Of a stretch of DNA of 64,000 nucleotides, positions 47,685-60,800 are shown piece by piece. The stretch is from Apiosordaria backusii. Taxonomy: Eukaryota > Ascomycota > Sordariomycetes > Sordariales > Lasiosphaeriaceae. Every line of letters begins with the position of its first letter. The stretch's first letter is position 1. The notes beneath the pieces are model-generated. The model saw only the letters and a program-made list of their open reading frames with translations. It was not told the DNA's origin and ran no database searches. The stretch spans positions 2,852,001 to 2,916,000 of the forward strand of contig JAUKTV010000005.1 in assembly GCA_030549205.1 (NCBI GenBank), written 5' to 3'. A program made the position numbers and the translations under genes.

Positions 47685-48163
47685 CTTTAAAGAAAGTACT
47701 ACTAGGGCTTTACCTTTAGTACTTTTAATACTTTTAGTAAGCCCTATAGGCACTATATAGATACCTTTATTATTATTATTACTATTAGAGTCTTTAAAAA
47801 CCCTTAAAGTTAGGTTATAGAAGCTTACTATATAGGCAAATAAATCTTTAACCTTAAGCCTTTCTTGAAGGCCTTTAAGCCTTTTAAAGCCTTTCTTTTT
47901 TTTCTTCTAAAAAAGGCTACTAGGGCTATTAGGGCTACTATTGCTATTACTTTTAAGCTTTTTATTTAAAAAAACCTTCTTTTTAACGCCTTTATAAAAG
48001 CCTTTTTTACTTCTATAGGCGATGCCTTTAATAGTAGTAGAGGCTAAAATACGCTATTCTTTTAATAAATCTACTATTAAAAAGCTTAGGTCAATAGTAT
48101 TTATATTTTAGCCTAATGCTTTAACGGTCTATATAGTACTTCGTTGCCTTTTAGCCTACTATA
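47685..48163 (-). pseudogene. E1 gag remnant, middle piece
   Basis: 479 bp of E1 between E2 and E4. On the minus strand it matches E4 gag at about 50370-50850, including the lysine-rich KKKKK stretch at about 47900-47930. It is bounded by the GTATC duplication on the left and the GAAAG duplication on the right. Confidence 0.88.
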
Positions 48164-48168
48164 GAAAG
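48164..48168. repeat. E4 target-site duplication, left copy (GAAAG)
   Basis: GAAAG before E4 recurs at 62218-62222 after it. Joining the two flanks restores E1 gag that matches E4 itself at about 50370-50400. Confidence 0.95.
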
Positions 48169-49001
48169 TGTTAAACTAGGTCCCTGTAAGGCCTAGCTTA
48201 CAGTAGGTAGCTGCTATTATACTACGTAGTGGAAGCTTAAGTGCGAAAGCCTACCCGTCAGCTACCCAGCACTTGCCCGGCACCTTACTTCACTATAGGG
48301 CTATTTAAAGGCCTGCATCCCGCTAACCAGTGGGCTAAACTGCTTGTAATTTTATATTTAGGCTACTAAGGCCTACTACTATAGGCAGTATAAGTGGCCT
48401 AACCCTAACCCTACGATAACCTGCATTTTGGGTTGAGGGTGTCGGGTTTTGCGGCCCTTTTGTATAGCTGTAAGTCGATTTTTAGAGAGCTGCGAACTAT
48501 GCTAATTTAGCTGCCTATAAGACCTATAGTTAACTATTAGGCTAGCTAAATTAGCTAAGAATTGGTAGGCCTATAGTTAAGTAGGTATATTATTACTATA
48601 CTAAATTATAGGCCTGTAGGCCCTGTAGGTCAGAAGCTATAGAAGGTTTAGTAAGTAGTTTATAGGGCTTAGTAAACCTTGGGGTTAATTAAGCTGTACT
48701 TTAGCTTATCTATTTACTGGGGTGTGCGAGGTATTGTATGTTAGTCGGTAAGTATGTAGTAGAGGTCGAGTATAAACCTTACTATAAAGATTATTATAGT
48801 AGATTTATAGAAGGCTAATACTATAATATAATTATTTACCTACTATATTTCTATTCTACAGTACTTATAAGGTGCTGTATTTTAGTACTCCAGTATTGAG
48901 CTATAGATATTATATATAAGATTTCTACTATACTATAAGCTAATATATAAGTATTAATTATAAGGCCTTTAGGCCTGTAATTGGCTATACCTATTTTAAT
49001 A
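48169..49001 (+). repeat. E4 5' LTR, copia family A
   Basis: 833 bp, TGTTAAACTAGGTCCC to CCTATTTTAATA. The first 350 bp are strikingly GC-rich for this block. Aligned to the 3' LTR (61385-62217), differences are transitions, for example CTACCCGTCAGCTACCCAGC (48251) against CTATCTATTAGCTACTTAAC (61467). It contains CCTAACCCTAACCCTA at about 48395-48410, which resembles two telomere units but is part of the LTR. Confidence 0.95.
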
Positions 49002-49018
49002 GGTTATAAACTTAGAAG
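49002..49018 (+). other. E4 primer-binding site, internal initiator tRNA-Met
   Basis: GGTTATAAACTTAGAAG follows the LTR directly. The E1 site (63593-63609, minus) reads GGTTATAAACCTAGAAG. Reversing C to T and G to A changes gives GGTTATGAGCCCAG, complementary to the anticodon arm of initiator tRNA-Met. Confidence 0.75.
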
Positions 49019-51414
49019 ATACCTAACTAGGTTATAAGCTTATAAGCTTAAGCTTAAAGCCTTTTATAAATAATAGCTTTAATTATTATAGACTGTATTA
49101 TAAGTAGGCTATAAAATTACTGATTTTAAAGCCTACTTATCGAGGTAGGGTTATAAGGTAAATACTAGGCTTACCTTACCTTATTAGGATTTCTAGAGGC
49201 CTATAAGGTTTAAATTTACACTTACTATTAAATTTATTGTACTATAAGGTATGTAAAAATTAGGCTTAATAGAGTATTAAAGGCCTGTAAACTATAAGCT
49301 TATAAAAGCTAGAAATAGCCTTTTACTTTAACTATAGCTAAATAGGCAGTTCTGTAAATCCTAAAGGTAAGTAAAAAGTAAGAAGGTAAAGCGACCTTTT
49401 TAGCTATTATTACTACTAATAGTTATAGTAATTTACTATATAAAATAGAGCCTATTCTTTAAGGCTTTTAAGTACTGTAAACCTAGCCCTTTTACTATAT
49501 AAATAAATTATAATTAAAGCTTTAGTTAAAAACGGTATTAGGTTAGGGTCTTAAAGCTTTATAGAACGCTTTAGCGGTAAGTATACTAAGCCTTCTATAG
49601 ATTTAAAAATATAAAATATAAAGCCTAAGTAAGGGTTTTCTAGGGAGAAAGAATTAGTAGATTCTTACTGTATATAGGCCTTTACTGTTTAACTAAGGAA
49701 GTAAAAGGCCTAGATTTAACAGTTATAAGGCGCTATAACTAAAGTAGTAGAGTAGATTAAGCTTTTAATAGCGGCTTAAAGCGTTTTAAAACAGCTTAAG
49801 GCTACTATAATTATACCTTTAATGGTAGTTAAAGCTATATACTTAAAAGCTATAGCGGCCTATTAATTAAGGCTTAAAGCTAATAGTAATTCCGCTAGGG
49901 TCTTTTATATTACTATAGTTATTAAGATAATTAAGAAGGTTTACAAATTCCTTACTAACTAAAGGCTTATAGGCCTTTATAGAAATAGGGCTTAAATATT
50001 ATACTATATACTATCGATATAGTTACTTTTATAGAGGACCCTACTATAATAGCCTATTAAAGTAATATTAAATAGGCCTTACTATTAATATTACTTTAAA
50101 ACAATATAGCCTTAAGCTTTTAAGCTTTTATTTTATAGTAAATAAGCTTTATTAAAGCCTATAAATTGCTTATTTAAAGGTATTTTTATAGCGCTAAATT
50201 ATAGTAAGGAAATCGTTATAGAAAATACCACTTTTTAAATTTCTATTAATTTACAGACTCTTTAATAGACTTTAACGTTAAGTTCTTTAATATAGTTAGC
50301 CGGCTTATACTAACCGGTATTAATCTTTAGGCTATAGATTAAGTAAATTAATACTTATAGGCTATAGAAAAGAGCTTTCTATAGTAAACTAAAAGATAAT
50401 AAAGCGTTATATAGACTGCTAAAGTATTAAGTTAAAATATAAATGCTATTAACTTAAGCTTTTTAATAGTAGACTTATTAAAAGAATAGTATATTCTAGC
50501 CTCTATTATTATTAAAGATATAGCCTATAGAAGTAAAGAAGGCCTTTATAAAGGTATTAAGAAGAAGGTTTTTTTAAGTAAAAAGCTTAAAAGTAATAGC
50601 AATAGTGGCTTTAATAGCTTTAATAGCTTTCCTTAAAAGAAAAAGAAAAAAGGTTTTAAAAGGCTTAAAGGCTATAAAGAAAAGCCTAAGGTTAAAGATT
50701 TATTTACCTATATAATAAGCTTTTATAATCTAGTTTTAAAGGTCTTTAAAGACTTTAATAGTAACGATAGTAATAAAGATATTTATATAGTATTTATAGG
50801 GTCTATTAAAGGTATTGAAAGTACTAAAGGTAAGGCCTTAATAGTACTTTCTTTAAGGGATATCCTTTTATATAATATTAGATTTACTGACTATATTATT
50901 AATAGTTAAAAATAGTTTACTAACTATAAATTTAATAATAGTTTATTAAAGATAATTTATATAAGAAGGGGTTTCTTAATATTTAAGGGCTTTAAAACCG
51001 CTATATTTATAGTACTTTTATAGAAAGAACATTTTAAATATATTAAGCTTAAGTTTAAAAATACTCTATATATTCTTTAGTTTAATATTAACCTTTTTAA
51101 TGGTATACTATACTATAAGGTTAGCAGTTAAGTTAAAAAGAAAGTACTATATAGGCCTAATAAGGCTCCGATAGCGGTATTTAATTTTAAAGCTTTAGGC
51201 TTCTTTTTAAAATTATAGAGGGTAGAGAGGCTTATTATTTACTATAATATAAGTTTTAACGTTACTAATTAGAAGCGAAAATTAATAATAGAGCTTTTTA
51301 ATAGGCCTTTATTTTAAAAAGATAGCTATTTAAAGGTTGATTTAAACCTTTAAAGGCTTAGTAATAAGCCTGTAAAGCTAAATAGCAATAGTGCTATTAA
51401 CTTTAATTTAAATG
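49019..51414 (+). pseudogene. E4 leader and gag remnant
   Basis: Leader to about 49400, then gag. The lysine-rich end of gag is at about 50630-50700 (KKKKKGFKRLKGYKEK-like), followed by protease-region DNA to the E5 insertion. It matches E1 at 62223-63593, 47685-48163 and 29100-29690 in reverse. Stops throughout. Confidence 0.8.
51410..51414. repeat. E5 target-site duplication, left copy (AAATG)
   Basis: AAATG is repeated at 57869-57873. The joined flanks match uninterrupted E1 DNA at about 29115-29160 (reverse complement). Confidence 0.95.
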
Positions 51415-52093
51415 TGTTAAAATAGGTGTCTTATAGGCCTATAGGTATAGATCTATGCAGAGAACGGCGCAGAATATTGAAAGCAAAGAGGGGTTTGTCT
51501 GCAATATACGACAGTGGTTGGGCACTAAAGGAATATAGATTATAAAGGCAATACCTTACAATATATAGAAGGTAGATACTATAATATAGGCTTATAAGGT
51601 ACTGTAAAATATAGTAAACTAGTATATTAAATTGACTTATTAACTAAGAAAATATTATAGTAAATAGTTATAAAGGATAAGACTTATTATAGGTCTTCGG
51701 CCCTATATTACTTTTTAAACCTCTTTCTATTCTAAGGCCCGAATGCCTATTAAGTTTGCTAACTATAGAGCTTAAATACCTATTAAGTCCGCTAACTATA
51801 AGGCCTAAATGTCCATTAAATCTATTAACTATAAATTTAATTAGCCGGTTAAGTTTAACTATTAAGTACGTTAACTGGAAGCTATTTATAAAATATAGGG
51901 CACTAACGTTTTATTATTATAGTATATTAACTGTCTAAAGCTTTAAGTTACTTTAAAGGTCTAAAGACTACTGCAATTACTATAGTAGAGTATTAGTAAG
52001 CGCTATAATTTTAAACTATTAGTTATTATTAGCTCTATAGGTTATAGGCTAAAATATACTATAAAGTCTATAATTAAGTACTGTATTTTAATA
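51415..52093 (-). repeat. E5 3' LTR, copia family B
   Basis: 679 bp. The outer (left) end keeps TATGCAGAGAACGGCGCAGA, while the equivalent in the right LTR is TATATAGGAAATAGTATAGA. A polypurine tract (reverse complement of CCTCCTCT) abuts its right edge. A 60-codon open stretch at 51756-51938 comes from the 33-bp tandem units and is not a gene. Confidence 0.95.
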
Positions 52094-55000
52094 CCTCCTC
52101 TATAATTACAGTATATAGTACTAACTAAAAAAGCTTAAAAAGGTTTAATAGTAAAATAAAGGTATTAAATAGTACTATAAGTAAAGCTTTAATAAGGCTG
52201 TTAATAGGCATTTCCTTTATAGGAAGGTAGGTTATAGTAATAACTTTAGTAAATATAACCTCTTTAACCTTTTAAAATCAAATTAAAGTATATTTAATTC
52301 GGCAATTATACTTATTATTATAAGTAATAGTAATAGAGCCTTCGTTATTATATAATAAAAAGGTAGGGCCTATAATAGGCCTAGAAATTTCTTAGAAAAG
52401 ACCTTTAAGCTATATAGCTTCCTTAAGGCCTTTAATAAGCCTAGTATATTCGGCTTTTAAAGTATTAAAGGACATAGTAGATGCTTTTTTAAATTTCCAG
52501 TTAATAAGTCCTCTAGTTAAAATAAATAACTAACTGTAAGTAGATTTAACGCTTTTCTTATACTTAACCCAATTACTATTAATAAAGCTAATAGGCTTTA
52601 AATTACTATTAAAGCTATAACTAATAATACTATAAATATTAAAATAAAGGTAAGAAAGTAGTAATTTTATAACTTTTAAATAGATATCAATAGGCTATAT
52701 TAAATATTATAAAAGCTATTAAATATTAAAAGCTATATTAGGCTTAATTTAAACTATAGTATATATTAAAGTACTAATCAATTGTCGATATAGGTACTAA
52801 TTAAAGAGGCTTATAGAGGTTTTAAGCTTATTGCCTTTATTTATAATTCTAAGGCTTAGTAAAAGAGAAGTTAATTTAATACTAATTTTAAAATGCTTAA
52901 CTGTCTCTATAATATAGGCCTTTTAATAAATCTAAAGATACCGTTAAGGCCTATTGCATTTAATTTAAATATTAAGGAAATAGTAAGCAGGACTTAAATC
53001 TTCAATATCGTAATATTCCCCTATAACGTTCTTTAAGGCTTAAAGCTATAGAAGCTTAAGGCTTATAATTAAGTAATCGTTAATATAACTAATAATAAAG
53101 ATTTTATAGTTTAGGTAAAAATAGGTAGCTATATTAGAAATAAAGGGCTTAAAACTTAAGGCTTAAGTTATTATAAAGACTTTTTATTACTAAAGGTAAG
53201 AAGCTTACTTTAAGCTATATAAAGATTTCTTTAATAGAATAACTTAGTTTTTAATAGGGTTCTATTTAGCTGCCTTTAATAGTATTATAGCGCTAGCATT
53301 GCTATAAATAAACTTAAGTAGTCCCTATAGAATTTCGATATAGATATTAAAATCGGTCTTTAAATTTAAAAAGGCTTCTATAAAGTCTACTTACTTTAAA
53401 TCTTAATTAAATATAGCTATAAAGGCTAGTATAATTTTCTAAGTTAGAGGCTTTATAATAGAAGCATAAGTCTATTTAAAATCGATTCTAAAGGCCTATT
53501 AAAAACCTTAAATAACCAATCGGGCTTTAAACTTTACTATAATACCTTATAAATTCTTTTTATCTTTAAAGACCTAGTAGCTTATAATAGGCTTCTTCTT
53601 AATTTAAGATCGATAGATAAAATAGAAGGTCTTAGTAATAAAAAGTTAGTATAATTTAGTAAAAATAGCTTATAATTATTACTTCTTTTTAAGGTATTTT
53701 AAAACTTACTTAAAGGTATTAAGCTCTAAGGCCTCTATAGAATAGCACTCTTTATAATAAGAAACTAAGTAAGAAATAAGCTTATTATAATCTATATTAT
53801 TTATAAATATAAATTCCTTATATTACTTCTATAAAGCTTAAAGTAAAGGGATTTTAATAGTAGTAAAAGGTATTATAGATATTAGAATTGTAGGCTTAAA
53901 TAGCAGTTAAGTAGATAGTATAGGGGATAATTTAAGTATTAAGAAATTAGGAATTAATAAAAAAAGGGGACTATAAATAGGGGGTTTAGGGATTTAAATA
54001 GTAGTATCTTTTTTTAATTTATTAAAGTAGTTAAAGACCTTTAAAAGACCTATAGGGTTTAAAGGACCTGCAATCTAAGCTAATAGGTCTTTATAGAACT
54101 TAATAAAACTAGTTTTAATAACTTTATTTAAGCTTAAGTAAACCAAATAGGTCTAATAATTTAAAATAACTATAAGTCTTCCTTTAATTCTTTAAAAGAT
54201 AAGCTTAAAATCTATAGCTTAATCTTTAATAAGGATATATACTATAACCTTAATACCTATAGCCTTATAGTTTAAAAGGTTTAGTTAATATAGTATTTAA
54301 AAAGGCAATAGTTTATTATAAAAGGCTTAATAGGGTATAAAATCCCTAAAGCTTTAGGCTATATAGTTAATGATTTTTACTATAAAAATAGCTATATATT
54401 TTTAGAAAGTAATAAAAAGGCTTAAAGCTAGAATAATAGCTTTAAAACAGTCTAAAATAACCCTAATAGAATACTTAATTAAGCTATTTTAATTAGAAGT
54501 TTTAAGGCTTAATATACTAAAGCCGATGCCCTTTTTAATAAAGTAGGTACTTAAAGAAAGGACTTCTTTTTCCCTATTATAGTAAAAGTAAATAGGATAT
54601 TGCTAGAAAGTATTATTTAGGCCTTTAAATAGTAAATAAAGTACTATAACGGCATTATCTTTAATAGTTAATAGCTTAAGAAATTGGAAATAGATCTTTT
54701 GATCTATTATAATTAAACTGTAAAGCTTCTTTAATAGTAAAATAAGCTTAATAGTAATAATATCCCTTTTTAAGCAGCTTAAAGTAAAAGGAAGGTCTTA
54801 AATAGGATTTTTAAAAGGCCTTTAAAGGATTTTTACAATATTATAGCTTTTATAAACTAAATCTTTAAGCCTAACCTTCTATAAATTAAGTATATCCTTA
54901 ATAATAAAAAAGGTCTTCTTTAAAAGGTTAAGACCTATATACCTAAGCTATATATACTAAAGAATAGCTAATCGAATTAAGGTTAATAAAGGCTTATTAG

Positions 55001-57175
55001 GATCTTTAAAAGACCTATCCTTTTTTAAAGAGTTAAAAGCTTTAAAAGAGACCTTTTTTAAAATTTTAAAAGCTTTAGAAGCTTTAAAGAAAGTAGGGTA
55101 ATTATTAAAGTACTATTAATAGGATACTTTTAGTTAAAGTTGGCCTTTAAAGCTAAAGTAAAACTTTAATCTTTTAAAATTTAGGAAGGTAATAAAATTG
55201 CAGTTACTATCGGTAAGCTTTTAACTATATAAAGCTCTTTCAATACTATATAAATAGTCCTTATTAATAATATTTAATAGAAAAGTAAAAATAAAGAAGG
55301 TTTTAATAAGGCTATTAACTAAAAAATAGGCTTTATTATTATAGGTTTTAATAAAGAATTGAACTTTTATAGTACCTTTATTAATAATTCTTATAGGGCT
55401 ACCTTCTATAATTAAAGGCTTAACCTTTACTTTAATAAAGTTAGTAAAAAGGTTTTTATTATTATAAATATAAACTGTAGACTTAATATTAAAAAGTTAG
55501 GCTTTTTTTAAAGCTAAGTTAGTATAATTAGTTAGGTTAATAGGTATAAAAGGTAGGACCTTAAGGGGTAAAGATACTGTAAATTTAGTAAAATTATAAT
55601 GTTTATAAAGTATAATTAGCTTTAAAGGTTTAGTATTATAAAAGCCTATATTAAAATTAAAGCCTATTATAAAAGAAATTTCCTTAAAATTTCTAAGGTC
55701 TTTAGTATCTTCTTTCTTTTTATCTTCCTTTTTCTTTTTCTTCTTTTTAATAAGCTTAGGCTCTATAGGGTTTATTATAAAAGCATTTAAAGCCTTTAAA
55801 GCTTTAAAATCCTTAATAAAAGCAATGTAAGTATAAAATATAAAAAAGGCTTAAGCAATTGTAATACTGGAAATATAGATCTTAGTTAGAAGCTTTCTTT
55901 ATAAAAATTCCAATATAAAGTAGTAAAAATAGCTAAAATTATACTTATTTTAACAAATTAAAACTTTAAAGTGTTTATACTATAGTAAAAAACTATCCTT
56001 TAATAAGTTTAGGTAATAATTAACTTAGTTAATAAACTAAATTATAATATTTAAGCCTTAAAGCTTTATAATAAAGGTATTAAATTTAGTATTATATTTA
56101 ACTACTTCCAGTAAACTATTAAATTTAATAATATAATAAGCCCTATAAAGCTTATTTTAAAGGACAGCTTAAGTAAGGATATACTAGGCTTATAATTACT
56201 AGAAAAAGGTCGTTAAAGAGTCTTTAGCCTTAATAGTAAACAGTAGGTTTACTTATAAAGTATTTTAAATAGTAAGAAAAAGGAAGGCTTTTAAGTTATT
56301 ATTTAGTAAATTAATAACTAACTTAAGCTTATTTATAAACTTAAAAAGGCTTAAAACCTTTATTTAAATAGTAAAAGCTTAATATTAAAAGCACTAGTTT
56401 TTAAGACTTAAAAGCTTTTATTCTTTAATAAAGTAAAGGACTTATTTATTAAAATCCTTTATTAAAAGTGCAATAGTCTTTTAGGCAGTTTAATTTAAAG
56501 AAGGTGCTATAATAAATACAGTAATAAAGGCTAATAGACCTATATAAACTAAAATAACTAAAGATAAGGATAGTATAGGTAAGTCTATAAAAGGTTCGGA
56601 AGAAGATTTAAGAAAGTTTAAAGTAGTATATTTTAATAAAAGGTAAATGTTGAAATTGTTAATATAGGTATTAACTTAGTTAATTTCAATATTTAAAGCT
56701 TTAATTTAATTAGTAAGACCTATTATAACGGCCTTAATCTTACTATTAAAGGTAACTATAAGGTTATTTTATAGTTATTAAAAGTATTAAGTAAAGTTAA
56801 GGCCTTTAGAAAGGTTAGGAGTTAATAAAAGGCCGAAGGTCCTTAAAGCTTTAAGGTTTATAGGGAGGTTATATATATCTTTATTTTTTATAATAAAGAA
56901 GGTTAAAGGCTTAAAAGGAAAGTAGAAGTATTGTTAGAAGTGCTAGAATGCTATTTTTTAAGTCTTTAATATTTAAGAAGGAAGTAAAAGTACTGTTAAA
57001 AGTATTAAAATGCTATTTCTTAGGTCTTTAGTATTTAAAAGGAAAGTAAAAGCACTGTTAAAAGTACTAAAACGCTATTTTTTAAGTCTTCGGTAGCTTA
57101 AAATAAATAAGGCTTATAAAATAGGTATTATTATAGAGGTTATAAAATAAAGAAATTTACTTAAGTAATATAAGC
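52094..57175 (-). pseudogene. E5 gag-pol remnant
   Basis: Minus strand: RNase H at about 52250-52500, RT at about 52900-53600, integrase at about 54000-54950, and the lysine-rich end of gag at about 55690-55760, with more gag to about 57080. It matches E2 piece by piece. The DNA at about 53455-53515 is the intact equivalent of the E3 target in E2. Heavy RIP, no frame of useful length. Confidence 0.85.
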
Positions 57176-57189
57176 CTAGGTTTATAATC
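57176..57189 (-). other. E5 primer-binding site, internal initiator tRNA-Met
   Basis: On the minus strand GATTATAAACCTAG follows the 5' LTR, the same site as in E2 with one more G to A change. Confidence 0.7.
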
Positions 57190-57868
57190 TATTAAAATAG
57201 ATATTTTATAGGCCTATAAGTATAGACCTATATAGGAAATAGTATAGAATATTAAAAGTAAAGAAGGTTTTATTTATAGTATATAATAGTAGCTAGATAC
57301 TAAAGGAATATAGATTATAGAAGTAATACCCTATAATATATAGAAGGTAAATACTATAATATAAGCTTATAAGGTACTATAAAATATAGTAAACCAGTAT
57401 ATTGAATTGACTTATTAGTTAAGAAAATATTATAATAAATAGTTATAAAGGACAAGACCTATTATAGGTCTTTAGCCCTATATTGCTTTTTAAACCTCTC
57501 TCTATTTTAAAGCCCGAATGCCTGTTAAGTCTGTTAACTATAGGGCCTAAATGCCTATTAAGTCTACTAACTGTAAGGCCTAAATACCTATTAAATCTAC
57601 TAACTATAGACTTAACTAGCCAGCTAAGTCTAACTGTTGAATGCGCTAACCGGAAGCTATTTATAGGGTATAGGGCGTTAACGTTTTACTATTATAGTAT
57701 ACTAACTGTCTGGAGCTTCGGGCTGCTTTAGGGGTTTAAAGACCATTGCAATTGCTATAATAAAGTGTTAGTAAGCACTATAATTCTAAACTATTGGTTA
57801 TTATTAGCCCTATAGGTTATAGGCCAAAATACACTGTAAAGTCCACAACTAAGTGCTGTATTTCAATA
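57190..57868 (-). repeat. E5 5' LTR, copia family B, with 33-bp tandem units
   Basis: 679 bp. Three 33-bp units occur at 57512-57544, 57545-57577 and 57578-57610, each near GCCTAAATGCCTATTAAGTC; they create the 82-codon open stretch at 57483-57731 with an 11-residue repeat, which is not a gene. The outer (right) end is less mutated than its counterpart near 52000-52093. Confidence 0.95.
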
Positions 57869-57873
57869 AAATG

Positions 57874-60800
57874 TTTAAAAGGTAAAGCCCTATAGGCTTA
57901 AAGGATCTAAGTTTAATTATAAGGAAGGCTATAGTTAAAGCAGACTTAAAGGAATAAAGCTCTATTAGCTTATAGAAGGCCCTAATAGCTTAAATAACCT
58001 TAGCTTTAAAAGATTTAGTTAAGGCAGACTTATTAAAGAGCTCTATTAGCTTATAAAAGGCTTTAATAGTTCGAATAACCTTAACTTATTTAATTAGAAA
58101 GAGACTTAAGGAGGCTATATATTTAAGGAGGCTATTAAAAATATCTCTAATACTACTATAAACTACTATAGTAAATTACTCTAAATAGCATTAAAATAGT
58201 ATATTAAGTTAAATTATATAGGCTTAATACTACTAAAAAAGACTAATAAAATTACTACTAAGCTTTTAAATCTAAATTATATAAAAGAAGTAGATTTTTA
58301 ATACTTGGCCTATAATAAAGTTAAGGTAATAAGAAGGCTTTAATTTTCTACTATTTTAAACCTTTTTAAAGCCTTAAGTTCTATTAAAGGCAATACTTTT
58401 AAAGTTAAGCCTATACCTTATAATAGGCTTTCTATAGTATTAATTTTAATAGACTGAAAATCCCGATTTAAATAGACCTTTTACTTACTAAATGCTAAAA
58501 GACCAACTATACTAAACGCTATTAAAGGCTTTTTTAAAGGCCTAAAGAATTGTTATAATTAGTATCCTATTTATTTCTACTATAATAGTAAGAAGGAAAT
58601 TAACTATAAATTATAGGCTTAATTTTCTATTAAAGGCATTAAATTTTCTACTTTTAGGCCCTATATTTATAAATAAAATGGCTTAATTAAACGTTCTATT
58701 AAAGTATTTTTAAACCGGTTATAGGCTATAATAGTATTATTATAACTCCTTTAATACCTATAGTACTATATAGTGCCTATAGTATTTAAATTAATTAACT
58801 ATACTGCAGTTAATAATAAAGACCTAACTTCCTATTAAATACTTTATAATAAATTAAAGCCTTTCCTTTTTTATAAGCTAGACTTAAGTTAGTTTAAGGC
58901 TATAGGCTTTTTTATAAAGCTCTTTATTTTTATTAAAAAAAGGCTTAAAGCTTTAAAGCTATAGACCTATATAAAGCTTAATAAATTACTAATTGTTTTT
59001 AAAAGTAAGACCTATTAAGTATAAATACCGGCTAAAAAGGCAGTAGTAAAATCTTTCTTTATAAATATAGTAAATAAACTTACTATTATTTAAAGTATTA
59101 TTGTTATTTTAAAAGAGGATTTAGATTAAAGGAAGGTAGAGCTACTATAATTAGTAAATAAAAATAGCAATTTATACTTTAAATACAATTTAATTAGTTA
59201 ATTGAGTTTATAAATTAGCTAATAGGCTAATATTGAAAAATTCTTTAATAGTAAGTTAATTAATAGGCCTACTATTTAAAAAGCTATAATCGATAGTAGC
59301 TTAAAGCCTTTTAATAGGCCTATTATAGGCTTTAAAGTCGGGTTAAAATCCTTTATTAAAGACCATTTACTAATAGAAGTAAAAGAACTATACTTAAGTG
59401 TAAGTAAAGATATTAAAATAGATATTAGCTAATTTATTAAATTAATATTAATTAAAGCTAAGGCTTATTATTATAGGGTCTTTAAGGGTTCTTTTAATAT
59501 TAGTTTATTATTTTAAATATTAAAATAAGTGTTAAAGAACTTTAAAAAATCCTATTAACTAAAGGCTATATATAGTAAATTTAAATAAATAGTTAATTAA
59601 AAAACCTTTAAGTTCCTTTTTTAAGGTGCTTTTTTTAAGGACTATATATTACTAACCAGTAGGTTAGTACTATATAAAAAGACTGATAAAGAAAATAGGC
59701 TTTTAAACTTTAAGGCTAGGTTAATTATTAAAGGATTTTTATAAAAGGAAGGTCTAGATTTTATAAAGACCTTTACTTTTATTACTATATTACTTACTTA
59801 GTATATATTATTAATTATAGTAGCTTTATTAAATTAGGAAATAAAGTAGATCGATTTTATAGGGGCATTTTTTAATAGCTATTTAAAAGAAGAGAATTAT
59901 ATAGCTATATCCAAAGGCTTCAATAAGTTTTATTAAAAAGTAGATTTAACTATTAAAGCTAAGCTATATAGGTAAGGCTTTAGGCTTTAAATTAATTAAA
60001 TAATTTGCCTTTTTAAGGCTTTCTATAGTCTAAAGTAAAGCCTTAAACTTTAGTAAGTTAAACTTACTAAGCTATTAAAAGAAGAGGGTTTTATAATACT
60101 ACTTTCTAACTTTACTATTTTTTATAATCTTAAAGCTAGGATCTTTATAGTAACCTATATTAATAATTGTTTAATTATAGACTTTAATAAGGCCTATATT
60201 TAACAGCTTAAGAAAAGCTTAAATAAGGTCTATTTAATAGAAAATAAAAGGCCAGTTTCCTTTTTTTTAAAGGTCTAAATAATAAAGGATAAATGTCGCT
60301 TTCTTTTATAACTTAACTAAGCCTAGTATATATAAAAGGTAATTAAGACCTTTAGTTTTAAAAATAGCTATAAAATACTAGTTCCTTTATAGTTTAGAAT
60401 AGTAGCTTAATATAAAGACCTTAAATTAAAAGAAAGCTCTATAAGTAAGTTAGATTATATACTATTTTAATATATAGTAAGTACTATAATGTATTTAATA
60501 ATTTAAATAAGGTTTAATATTGCTTTTATAGTATAGTAGTTTTTAAAGAATATATAGTAACCTACTATAATAAACTTAAATACTATTAAAAACCTTTTAA
60601 AGTATTTAAATAGTATAGAAAATTTAATAATTGCTTATAGCTATATTATTGGACTTATTAAAAAGAAAGGTATTATAGTATTTATAGACTTTGCGGATTT
60701 AGACTTTATAGAGGATTTAAAGGACTTAAAATCTACTTATAGCTTTATATTTAAAGTAGCCGGAGGCTTTATAAACTAGAAATTAAAAAAGGCTAATACT

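Larger units (their letters stand above)
51415..57868 (-). mobile_element. E5: Ty1/copia family B retrotransposon, inside E4
   Basis: 6,454 bp, uninterrupted, minus orientation, with 679-bp LTRs at both ends and target duplication AAATG. It is collinear with E2 once E3 is taken out (6,496 bp). It is the only element in the nest that is both full-length and uninterrupted, so it is the best template for defining family B. All coding frames are broken. Confidence 0.95.

Noticed and set aside
48395..48410. Two telomere-like units (CCCTAACCCTA)
   Set aside because: They lie inside the family A LTR and recur, mutated, at the same place in the other LTR (about 61617), so they are LTR sequence and not an interstitial telomere.
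51756..51938. 60-codon leucine-rich repeat-like ORF (and its 82-codon twin at 57483-57731)
   Set aside because: The repeat comes from the 33-bp units of the LTR; it is LTR DNA and not a gene.
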